Below, piece after piece: positions 6,684 through 13,195 of a stretch of DNA of 14,274 nucleotides; positions within the stretch are counted from its first letter, which is position 1, and every line of letters starts with the position of its first letter. The translations under genes and the position numbers were made by a program. Origin of the DNA: FEN-1250 sp039918615 (lineage in GTDB: Bacteria > Gemmatimonadota > Gemmatimonadetes > Gemmatimonadales > Gemmatimonadaceae). Below the pieces are notes generated by a model, which did no database searches, was not told the origin of the DNA, and was given only the letters and a program-made list of their open reading frames with translations. The stretch covers positions 1 to 14,274 of the forward strand of contig JBDSHG010000148.1 of assembly GCA_039918615.1 (NCBI GenBank), written 5' to 3'.

Positions 6684-7919
6684 TCACTCCCACGGATCTT
6701 CGCGATGCACTGGAAGCGTCATACAGCGAGGACCGCCGCCCGCGCGGACGAGCTCCGAACCCTCGAAGGTGATGATGGCACGCTCGCCTTCCTTGATGCG
6801 CTCATCGCCAGTGAGAAAGTCGACGGACGAGACGACGCGAAAGCCCTGCTTCCCCATCTCGGCGATCGTCGCTTCGTTGCGCGAGTACGAGAGGATCACG
6901 CCCGGACGCATCGCGACGAAGTTGCATCCGCTCGCCCACTGCTCGCGTTCCTGCACCGAGCGGCGCGTGCCGCCGCAGAACACCGGCGTCATTGGCAGCC
7001 CGACGTGCTCGAGCGCCGCGAAGACGTTCGGCATCTCCTGCATGTGCTCGTTCCCCTTTTTACGAAAGAGAATCGGCAGGCGCTCAGGGCCAATGAAGTG
7101 CGGCGGATACACGGCGCACAGATCGCGATCGAGCTGCGTGAAGATCATGTCGAGGTGGATCGCCGTGTTCTCCTTCGGCATCACGACGACGATGACGTTC
7201 GTGATCGGCGTGTCCTCGAACAGGCGCGCGGTGAGGTGATCGATCGCTGCGGGACTCGAGCGCTCGCTGAAGCCGATGATCACGGTATCGTGACGGAGCG
7301 GGTGGACATCGCCACCTTCGAGCGTGTAGTTGTGCCGACGCTCGGCCGCGCCGTCGTAGAGAATCCCCTTGTTCGCCAGCAGCGGATGGTGGAGGAAGAG
7401 GAGCTTCATGATCAGCTCTTCCGACCAGCGCACCGCGTAGCGCATCGACCCGATCATCACGTGATCGCCGACGACCATCGCGGTGTCGCGAGTGAAGAAG
7501 AGATTCGGGAGCGGCGGCAGGAGATAACCGCCCTCGTTGAGCGAACGTGCCAGAGGACCGGGGGCCTCTTCCTCGCCTTCGATCAGCATCTCCACGAGCT
7601 TCTCGGGGCTTCGAACCTCGATCTCGCGCGCGAGTGGACCGGAGGGAACGATGTCGAGCGTCTCGCGCACGAGCAGATCGCGCGCCGCAGGGATCGAGAC
7701 GACGTCCGCGAGCAGGTCGCGCACGGAGAGTACCGTCGTGAAGCGTTCGAGAATCGCCACCAGCCGGCGATGCTCCTTCTGCGCATTCTCGAGATCGATG
7801 ATGTCGTCGTAGAGGAAGTCTTCGCGGGTGTCTGGCGTGACCGCGAGAAGCTCCGGGCCGGGCAGGTGGACGAGCACCGAGCGCAGCCGTCCGATTTCCG
7901 AGCAAACGTGTACTGGCAT
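6684..7919 (-). CDS. arcA: Arginine deiminase
   Basis: Cytoplasmic enzyme: L-arginine + H2O to citrulline + NH3, the first step of the ATP-yielding arginine deiminase pathway and a source of acid resistance. 411 aa, the normal size. The guanidino-modifying-enzyme motifs are complete: SEIGRLRSVLVHLPG near the start, PLPNLFFTRD (D145), EGGD (E201), HLD (H255, D257), REQWASGCN and GGPRCMTLP with the catalytic Cys399. The E201-to-H255 distance (54) equals that I recall for the Pseudomonas enzyme. ATG 7919 gives the family N-terminus. A TTG at 7967 with AGAGG before it would add 16 residues and cannot be excluded. No arcB, arcC or arcD neighbour is in the window, so the rest of the pathway is elsewhere or absent. 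It diverges from rex, with a Rex operator 76 bp upstream of the start. Confidence 0.94.
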   Translation of the reverse strand: MPVHVCSEIGRLRSVLVHLPGPELLAVTPDTREDFLYDDIIDLENAQKEHRRLVAILERFTTVLSVRDLLADVVSIPAARDLLVRETLDIVPSGPLAREIEVRSPEKLVEMLIEGEEEAPGPLARSLNEGGYLLPPLPNLFFTRDTAMVVGDHVMIGSMRYAVRWSEELIMKLLFLHHPLLANKGILYDGAAERRHNYTLEGGDVHPLRHDTVIIGFSERSSPAAIDHLTARLFEDTPITNVIVVVMPKENTAIHLDMIFTQLDRDLCAVYPPHFIGPERLPILFRKKGNEHMQEMPNVFAALEHVGLPMTPVFCGGTRRSVQEREQWASGCNFVAMRPGVILSYSRNEATIAEMGKQGFRVVSSVDFLTGDERIKEGERAIITFEGSELVRAGGGPRCMTLPVHREDPWE

Positions 7920-7994
7920 GAGTGCACACAAGTTAACCGCGAGAGCGGGCCGCGAGCCAGCGTTCAACTAGCCTCTTTGGGGTCGCCGTTCTAT

Positions 7995-8014
7995 CTTGTG
8001 AATGAATTCACAAG
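7995..8014. promoter_or_regulatory. Rex operator palindrome over the rex start codon
   Basis: A 20-bp perfect inverted repeat, CTTGTGAA-TGAA-TTCACAAG, whose 7996-8013 core is exactly the published Rex operator consensus TTGTGAA-N4-TTCACAA. The rex ATG (8002-8004) lies inside it. Rex binds such sites when NADH/NAD+ is low and lets go when NADH rises. Binding here would block rex transcription and, being 76 bp from the arginine deiminase start, could also cover that gene's promoter. The match is seen directly; its use is inferred. Confidence 0.92.
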
Positions 8015-8649
8015 CCGCCACGACCTTGAAGCGAATCGCCGAGTCGACCGTCCGCCGCATGTCGCTCTATCTCCGCTTTCTCGAGGAATTCGAGACTGCG
8101 GGGCTGACGACCGTATCCAGCGATGAGCTGGCCGCCCGAGGCGGAACGACCTCTGCACAGGTGCGGAAGGACCTCTCTTTCTTCGGTTCCTTCGGCAAGC
8201 GCGGGCTCGGCTATCAGGTGTCCGAGCTGACGCAGAACATGCGTCGCATTCTCGGCCTCGAGCACGACTGGCGCGTGATCATCGTCGGCGCGGGGAAGAT
8301 CGGCGCTGCGCTCGCGCAGTACGAGGGCTTTCAGCAGCGCGGCTTCCACGTGGTCGGGCTCTACGATTCAGATCCAGCGAAGATCGGCCGCGATATCCAT
8401 CAGCTGCACGTGCGCGCCATCGACTCACTGGCCGAGGACAATCGCGAGCAGCCGGTGGACATCGCGGTGATCGCCGTCCCAGCGGTCGCAGCGCAACGAG
8501 TGGTCGATCAGGTCGTCGCGGCGGGGATCTCGGGAATCATGAGCTTCGCCCCGATCCAGCTCCACGTCCCCGCCGACGTCACGCTCAACACGGTGAACAT
8601 GGCGATGGAGCTCGAGCGGCTGTCGTTCGCCCTGTCGAATCGGGAGTAG
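8002..8649 (+). CDS. rex: Redox-sensing transcriptional repressor Rex
   Basis: NADH/NAD+-sensing repressor, a homodimer binding DNA as a winged helix and dinucleotide through a Rossmann domain. 215 aa, typical of 205-230. The winged helix covers about 10-85 and includes STVRRMSLYLRFLEEF (15-30) and the recognition block SAQVRKDLSFFGSFGKRG (51-68). The Rossmann domain has VGAGKIGAAL (95-104), YDSDPAKIG (121-129), VIAVPA, and a swapped C-terminal helix after LNTVNMAMELERLS. The start chosen is ATG 8002, which lies inside the gene's own operator and has no Shine-Dalgarno. TATCTT (7992-7997) could be a -10 box, which would give an almost leaderless mRNA. A TTG at 8026 is a possible shorter start. 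It is the only plus-strand gene in the window. Confidence 0.96.
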   Translation: MNSQAATTLKRIAESTVRRMSLYLRFLEEFETAGLTTVSSDELAARGGTTSAQVRKDLSFFGSFGKRGLGYQVSELTQNMRRILGLEHDWRVIIVGAGKIGAALAQYEGFQQRGFHVVGLYDSDPAKIGRDIHQLHVRAIDSLAEDNREQPVDIAVIAVPAVAAQRVVDQVVAAGISGIMSFAPIQLHVPADVTLNTVNMAMELERLSFALSNRE

Positions 8650-8749
8650 TCTCGCGAAGACTCCGTGAGTGATCGGTGCCCGAGTCCGCCCACAACTGCG
8701 AGCAATTTGTAAACTCACCCCTCGACATTTCCTCGTCCCTTCTCCGCAT
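8650..8749. other. Convergent intergenic gap between rex and rsmA
   Basis: 100 bp separating two convergent genes. GTGAGT (8665-8670) and ACTCAC (8713-8718) are complementary but 42 nt apart, and no GC-rich stem followed by a T run is seen on either strand. I find no gene and no convincing intrinsic terminator, so termination may be Rho-dependent or run into the opposite gene. Confidence 0.6.
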
Positions 8750-9547
8750 CTACGCCCATAGCCCCAGCGCCCGCCCCAGCGCGTAGAACTGCGCAGCGCT
8801 GAGGGTTTCGGGGCGTGCATCGGGATCGATTCCCGACAGCTCGAGCGCCGCCTCGGCGTCGATCGCGCTCCGTTCCGCCACGGTTCGCACCACGCGGCGC
8901 ATCTGCTTGCGGCGCAGCGCGAACGCCGACTGCACGAAAATGCGAAACGGCTCCTCGGCGCCCGCCGCCACCACCGGCTCCGCGCGCGGGGTTACTCGCA
9001 CCACCGCACTATCGACGCGCGGCGGCGGGTTGAATGCGCCCGAGGGAATCCTGAACAGCATCTCCACATCGGCCACCGCCTGCACATTCACGCTCAGCGC
9101 GCCGTAATCCTCCGCGCCCGGCGGCGCAGCCATCCGCGCGGCAACCTCCTTCTGCACCAGCAGCACCGACCGCAACGCGCGCGGCTGCCGGAGCGCCTGG
9201 AAGAGGATCGGTGTCGTGATGTAGTACGGCACGTTCCCCGCGAGCGCGTACGCACCGCCGGCGACCTCGCCAAGATTCGTCTCGAGCACATCGCCCTCGA
9301 TGATCGTGAGGCGCGGCTCATTCGGGTACTTCTCGCGCAGGAGCTCGACGAGCTTCCGGTCGATCTCGATGGCGACGACGCGCGCGGCGCGCGCGAGCAG
9401 CGCATCGGTGAGCGAGCCGCGCCCCGGCCCGATCTCCACCACCGTCTCGTCCGCCCCGAGCGCAACCGCATCCGCAATCCGCGCAAGAATGCGTGGATCC
9501 GTGAGAAAGTGCTGCCCGAGACTCTTCCTGATCGGAGGCGGCCGCAT
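8750..9547 (-). CDS. rsmA: 16S rRNA dimethyladenosine transferase RsmA (KsgA)
   Basis: SAM-dependent enzyme that dimethylates the two adjacent adenosines (A1518/A1519, E. coli numbers) in the 3'-terminal loop of 16S rRNA, a late 30S assembly checkpoint. 265 aa, normal. It starts MRPPPIRKSLGQHFLTD with the family SLGQHFL motif. SAM motif I is VEIGPGRGSLT (37-47), the acidic residue is E61, GDV is at 85-87, catalytic motif IV is NVPYYI (105-110), and FNPPPRVDSAV (172-182) begins the C-terminal part. ATG 9547 is the evident start; the Shine-Dalgarno is weak. It lies 11 bp after the phosphatase gene and is probably co-transcribed with the partner-switching genes. Confidence 0.96.
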   Translation of the reverse strand: MRPPPIRKSLGQHFLTDPRILARIADAVALGADETVVEIGPGRGSLTDALLARAARVVAIEIDRKLVELLREKYPNEPRLTIIEGDVLETNLGEVAGGAYALAGNVPYYITTPILFQALRQPRALRSVLLVQKEVAARMAAPPGAEDYGALSVNVQAVADVEMLFRIPSGAFNPPPRVDSAVVRVTPRAEPVVAAGAEEPFRIFVQSAFALRRKQMRRVVRTVAERSAIDAEAALELSGIDPDARPETLSAAQFYALGRALGLWA

Positions 9548-9558
9548 GCGAGCCGCCG

Positions 9559-11154
9559 TCAGCTGCGCGTGATGACCACCGCGAGATCGTCGCGCTGCAC
9601 GGCCTCTCCGGTGTGCTCCGCCAGCTCCTCGAACACGCGCTGCACGATCGCCGCCGGCGTCTCCGTGCGGTAGCGCTGCACGATGTCGAGCACCGGCTGC
9701 TCACCGAGCCGTACGCCGAATCTGTTCCGCGCGTCGCTCACGCCGTCGGTGAAGAGCAGCAGCAAGTCGCCGCCCGGCTCCCATGCGCGCGTGCGCGCGT
9801 GCGGAAGCGACTCGACCATGCCGATTGGCGGGTCGATCGCGGGAAGACGTTCGATCGTACCGTTCACGGAGATGTGGAAGGCGTGCGGGTGTCCGGTGTT
9901 CGCGTAGCGCAGCGTGCGCGCCTTGCGATCGATCACCCCGTAGAACGCGGTGATGAACATCTCCGTCGTCACGAGCTCATCGCGCAACGTGCCCTCGAGT
10001 GCGGCGAGCACCGCGTCGGGATCCGGCGACGCCTGTGCGTGAATCGCCGACGCGCTCATCGCGAGCGCCATGATGAGCGCGGCGCGGTAGCCGTGGCTCG
10101 ACACGTCGCCGATCATGATCCCGGTTCGATCGGGTGAAAGACGGAACAGATTGTAGAAATCGCCGCCGACGCTTTCTGCCGGCACGACGCGCGCCGCGAC
10201 CTGCGCCTCGGGCGCCACGACATCCGCGCGCGGGAGCAACTTCATCTGCAGATCGTGCGCGAGCGCAAGCTCCTGGATCAGCCGCTGCTGCGAGAGCGAC
10301 GCGCGTACGAGTCGCGTGTTCTGAATGGCGGTGCCGATCTGCGTCGCGATCGCGGCGATCAGCTTCTGATCGCCGGCGCTGAACGGGTGATCGGAGTACC
10401 GATCCGAAAGATTGACGACGCCGAGCGGCTCCATCCCGCCCGTCGGCAGCGTCCACATGATCGGCACGGAGAGCATCCGGCCGCGCCGGTACGTCGACTC
10501 CGCCTCGCACGGCATCTCCCCGCCCTCCGCCACCATCGCGTGCTGCTCGCGAAAGACCCGCGCCGAGACACTCGTGGTGTCGTGCAGCGCAATCGGCGGA
10601 ATGTCGAGCACCACGCCACCGATCGCAGCAACGGTCTGCAGCGTGTCGGTGACGCGGTCGTGCACGAGAATCGAGCCGCGTCGCGCGCCGACTGTTTCCG
10701 AGATCTCCTTGAGGATCGTCGCAGCGGCCTCTTCGAGCGATACGGTGCGGCCGAGGATCTCCGTGATCGTGTAGAGAAGATTGATCTCCTCGTACCGCTC
10801 GGCCAGCTCGTTCGCCGCGTGCTCGACTTCGAGCGACGACTGCAGATATTGCCCGACGATCGCGCGAAGAAAGCGCGCGTAGCTCTCGAGGGGTGCATTC
10901 TGAACCGGCGACGGACCCGCGACGATCCACGCCTTGCGCGGCCCGGGAATCTGCGAGACGATCACCTGCCCGCTCGGCGACTGGACCAGCTGCGTGGCGA
11001 CGTTCTCGAGCGGGGGCGTCCAGCCGAGAATGCCGAGGGCGGGAACGCTGGACGCGATGCGCGTGGGCGGCCGCGAGTCGTCGCCGAGCCAGACCGCCGC
11101 CGCCGCGCCCGTGCCGTCACGGAACGCAGTGAGCAGCGCGATCAGGTCAATCAT
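9559..11154 (-). CDS. GAF-domain PP2C-type phosphatase (RsbU/SpoIIE family)
   Basis: Metal-dependent Ser/Thr phosphatase expected to dephosphorylate a STAS antagonist in a partner-switching pathway. 531 aa. Residues 1-105 are an unassigned N-terminal region, perhaps a degenerate sensor domain. A short coiled stretch follows at about 105-130, then a GAF-like sensor domain (about 130-283; RRGSILVHD, LGVVNLSDR, DQKLIAAIATQIGTAI). A helical linker (about 284-308, LALAHDLQMKLLP) joins it to the SpoIIE catalytic domain (about 316-530). Metal-binding acids are visible in SVGGDFYN (D332), GDVSSHGYRAAL (D350), FTDGVSD (D470) and QRDDLAVV (D522/D523). No transmembrane segment or signal peptide is seen, so the sensed signal should be cytoplasmic. 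ATG 11154 overlaps the kinase stop by 8 bp, which indicates coupling. rsmA follows after 11 bp. Confidence 0.9.
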   Translation of the reverse strand: MIDLIALLTAFRDGTGAAAAVWLGDDSRPPTRIASSVPALGILGWTPPLENVATQLVQSPSGQVIVSQIPGPRKAWIVAGPSPVQNAPLESYARFLRAIVGQYLQSSLEVEHAANELAERYEEINLLYTITEILGRTVSLEEAAATILKEISETVGARRGSILVHDRVTDTLQTVAAIGGVVLDIPPIALHDTTSVSARVFREQHAMVAEGGEMPCEAESTYRRGRMLSVPIMWTLPTGGMEPLGVVNLSDRYSDHPFSAGDQKLIAAIATQIGTAIQNTRLVRASLSQQRLIQELALAHDLQMKLLPRADVVAPEAQVAARVVPAESVGGDFYNLFRLSPDRTGIMIGDVSSHGYRAALIMALAMSASAIHAQASPDPDAVLAALEGTLRDELVTTEMFITAFYGVIDRKARTLRYANTGHPHAFHISVNGTIERLPAIDPPIGMVESLPHARTRAWEPGGDLLLLFTDGVSDARNRFGVRLGEQPVLDIVQRYRTETPAAIVQRVFEELAEHTGEAVQRDDLAVVITRS

Positions 11155-11605
11155 GGCGCCTGAGCGTCATCCGAACCACGTTGCCCTGGTTCGAAAAACG
11201 CTCGATGCGGTCCATCAGTCTGGTCATGAGAAAGAGACCCCGGCCATCTTCGCGCTCGAGGTTATCGGGCTCGGTCGGGTCCGTGAGGCATTCGTCGAAG
11301 TCGAAGCCGCCGCCCTCGTCCAGTACCTCGAGGATCAGCCGGTCCTGCGTCACGTCGACCTTCACCTGCACGTGCGCGTCGAGGCGCTCGCCGTTGCCGC
11401 GAAGAATGGCGTTGGACAACGCTTCGCTGAGCGCAACCGGGATGTTGAGGCAGCACTGGCGCGCGGGGTACGCGAACTGCGCGCACTGCTGTTTGACGAC
11501 TTCGACGACACGCTCGATGTAGCGGATGTCGCTTGGAATCTCGAGCTCGAGCGCGATGTGCACGCGTCCAGGGGCGAAGGGAGGCGCGGAGCTGAGTGCC
11601 GACAT
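11147..11605 (-). CDS. Anti-sigma-factor-type serine kinase (RsbW/SpoIIAB-like HATPase)
   Basis: 152-aa GHKL ATPase/kinase that would phosphorylate the neighbouring STAS protein and hold a partner (normally a sigma factor) inactive. The N-box is ALSEALSNAILRGNG (58-72; E61 and N65 for Mg-ATP). The G1 box is VLDEGGGFDF (94-103) and the G2 box is EDGRGLFLM (119-127). The first ~15 residues are variable. Arg replaces the His common in NAIxHG; similar NAIxRGN forms exist in other Gram-negative homologues I recall. It lies 23 bp after the STAS gene and overlaps the phosphatase gene by 8 bp. The specific target cannot be read from the sequence. Confidence 0.88.
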   Translation of the reverse strand: MSALSSAPPFAPGRVHIALELEIPSDIRYIERVVEVVKQQCAQFAYPARQCCLNIPVALSEALSNAILRGNGERLDAHVQVKVDVTQDRLILEVLDEGGGFDFDECLTDPTEPDNLEREDGRGLFLMTRLMDRIERFSNQGNVVRMTLRRHD

Positions 11606-11628
11606 GCGGCGCTCGCGGGCGCGATCGC

Positions 11629-11961
11629 TCAGAACGTCTCCAGTGCCCGTTCCTTCGTATCCGAGATCTGGAAGAGCGTGTCCAGCTTCGTCAGCTCGAA
11701 GAGAGTCTTCAGATCATCGTTCAGGTTGGCGAGGCGAAGCTCCCCGCCCTGCTCGCGGATCTTCTTGGACAGCGAAACCAGCACACCGAGGCCGGAGCTA
11801 TCGATGTAACCGGTCTGGCTGAAATCGATTAGGAACTTCCGCTCGCCCTTTTCGAGCTCGTCGAGCACGCGCTGCTTGAGCTCCTGCCGGTTGCCGACGA
11901 TGAGTTGCCCTTCCACATCTACCACGACAATCTCTCCCTGCTTCTTGATCGCGAAGCTCAT
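11629..11961 (-). CDS. STAS-domain anti-sigma factor antagonist (RsbV/SpoIIAA-like)
   Basis: 110-aa single STAS domain, the usual length for these antagonists. The phosphoacceptor motif is GYIDSSGLGVLVSLSKKIRE (51-70). S55, after D54, aligns with the Ser phosphorylated in SpoIIAA and RsbV. In the unphosphorylated form it should bind the downstream kinase and free that kinase's client; the downstream phosphatase would restore this form. ATG 11961 is preceded by GGGAG at a spacing of eight. It is the first gene of the STAS-kinase-phosphatase-rsmA string, after a 177-bp gap. Confidence 0.92.
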   Translation of the reverse strand: MSFAIKKQGEIVVVDVEGQLIVGNRQELKQRVLDELEKGERKFLIDFSQTGYIDSSGLGVLVSLSKKIREQGGELRLANLNDDLKTLFELTKLDTLFQISDTKERALETF

Positions 11962-12138
11962 GTCCCGTTCTCCCGTCGAGATCTACACTCATGCGCGGTG
12001 ACAATGGCGGAAAACCGCTCGCCCTGTCGCATCGTAATGTCGCCTTTGTCTCTGACGCCCGAAAGATAAGGGCGGTGCACCCTGAAACGGGGGCGCTCAA
12101 TGCAAGACTTCGTCCATCTTCGTAGGGACCCACTCGAG
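11962..12138. other. Intergenic region upstream of the partner-switching cassette
   Basis: 177 bp between coaD and the STAS gene. It has no recognisable gene. An imperfect palindrome spans 12069-12083 around GGTGCACC (12074-12081), and ACTCGAGT is a perfect 8-bp palindrome near 12131. I see no clear sigma-70 promoter pair for the STAS gene and no strong terminator for coaD. A promoter for an alternative sigma factor would be plausible here but cannot be read with confidence. Confidence 0.5.
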
Positions 12139-12636
12139 TCACGCCGGCGCACGCCCCGCGGTCCCGAAGCGCGCGCGGAGCGCAGCGTCCACCACCGGGT
12201 GTACCAGCCCCGAGATATTTCCGCCGAACTTCGCCACCTCGCGCACGACACTCGAGCTCACGTACGTTCGGTCGATGCTCGGCACCATGAACACCGTCTC
12301 GAGCTCGGCATTCAGATGGCGGTTCATGAGCGCCATCTGATACTCGTACTCGAAGTCGGCCACGGCGCGAAGACCGCGAATCGAGAGTGTGGCGCCGACG
12401 TCACGCGCGAAGTCGACGAGGAGCCCGTCGAACTCGTGGACCTCGATCCGCGGATCGTCTCCGATGCTGTCGCGGATCATCTGCGCGCGCTCGGCGATCG
12501 AGAACAGCGGCTGCTTGGCCGAGTTGATGGCGACGGCGACGATGAGCTTGTCGACGAAGGTCAGGCTGCGCCATATGAGATCCTCGTGGCCGCGCGTGAC
12601 GGGATCGAAGCTGCCAGCATAGACCGCGATCGGCAT
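12139..12636 (-). CDS. coaD: Phosphopantetheine adenylyltransferase
   Basis: Fourth step of coenzyme A synthesis: 4'-phosphopantetheine + ATP to dephospho-CoA + PPi; a hexameric nucleotidyltransferase in the cytoplasm. 165 aa from ATG 12636, against a usual 159-165. It starts MPIAVYAGSFDPVTRGH with the TRGH nucleotide-binding motif (14-17). IRGLRAVADFEYEYQMA (87-103) and the C-terminal YVSSSVVREVAKFGGN (125-140) are both characteristic. A TTG-initiated extension to 12669 would precede the normal N-terminus and is rejected. No strong Shine-Dalgarno. It follows rsmD by 38 bp, an order common in bacteria. Confidence 0.96.
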   Translation of the reverse strand: MPIAVYAGSFDPVTRGHEDLIWRSLTFVDKLIVAVAINSAKQPLFSIAERAQMIRDSIGDDPRIEVHEFDGLLVDFARDVGATLSIRGLRAVADFEYEYQMALMNRHLNAELETVFMVPSIDRTYVSSSVVREVAKFGGNISGLVHPVVDAALRARFGTAGRAPA

Positions 12637-12674
12637 GTGCTCGTGGGGTGCGGGAGCGGAAAGTGGCAAAACGA

Positions 12675-13190
12675 TCAGGCGCGATAGAAAGAGAGCGCCG
12701 TGTCACCGTAACGTCGAGTGTCCGCCTCGCTGGGCATCTCCTCGTTGGCCGCGTGCTCGACCGCCAGAATGCGCGAGAATGGGCGCTCCCGCCAGCGCCC
12801 GGCGACCTCGGCCGCGAGTCCCTTGCGGTAGGGCGGGTCGGCGAACGCGACGTCGTAGACGGTCTCGCCGAGCGTCGCCACGAAGCGCAGCGCGTCCATG
12901 CGCTCGACGGTGGCGACGTCGCCGGCGCCCAGCTGGTCGATGTTCGCGCGCAGCGATGTGAGGCTCGCCGCCGCGGACTCGACGAAGGTAGCGTGCGACG
13001 CCCCGCGCGACAGCGCCTCGAGACCGAGCGCGCCAGAGCCGGAGAAGAGGTCGAGGATCGTCGCGTCCGGAAGATCGTTCTGGAGAATACTCATCCACGC
13101 CTCGCGGACTCGATCGGCGGTGGGGCGAACGGTCATGCCGCGCGGCGCCGCAATCGTGCGCCCGCGCCAGCGGCCGGCGACGATGCGCAC
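12675..13190 (-). CDS. rsmD: 16S rRNA (guanine966-N2)-methyltransferase RsmD
   Basis: SAM-dependent methyltransferase acting on G966 (E. coli numbering) of 16S rRNA in the 30S subunit. The family N-terminus (RIVAGRWRGRTIAAPRG, then RPTADRVREAW at 22-32) places the start at GTG 13190, giving 171 aa, slightly short against the usual 180-200. SAM motif I is ILDLFSGSGALGLEAL (45-60) and the catalytic DPPY is at 118-121. The open frame up to 13325 overlaps recJ out of frame and is not used. GTG lies five bases after the recJ stop. RsmD and CoaD are a frequent neighbouring pair. Confidence 0.94.
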   Translation of the reverse strand: MRIVAGRWRGRTIAAPRGMTVRPTADRVREAWMSILQNDLPDATILDLFSGSGALGLEALSRGASHATFVESAAASLTSLRANIDQLGAGDVATVERMDALRFVATLGETVYDVAFADPPYRKGLAAEVAGRWRERPFSRILAVEHAANEEMPSEADTRRYGDTALSFYRA

Positions 13191-13195
13191 GCCGG

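Noticed and set aside
7920..7967. TTG 7967 as the arginine deiminase start
   Set aside because: The added 16 residues precede the normal family N-terminus; kept only as an alternative because AGAGG lies just upstream of it.
6705..8126. Plus-strand open frame of 473 codons running into rex
   Set aside because: It is antisense to arginine deiminase, then out of frame with rex. Its product is Arg/His/Asp-rich without a fold signature.
8650..8749. GTGAGT / ACTCAC inverted repeat as a bidirectional terminator
   Set aside because: Only six base pairs with a 42-nt loop and no T run; too weak.
10255..11163. Plus-strand open frame of 302 codons
   Set aside because: Antisense shadow of the GAF-SpoIIE phosphatase, whose catalytic motifs are clear.
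12069..12083. Palindrome around GGTGCACC upstream of the STAS gene as an operator
   Set aside because: Short and imperfect beyond eight bases. Such palindromes arise often by chance in GC-rich DNA, and no matching site is seen elsewhere in the window.
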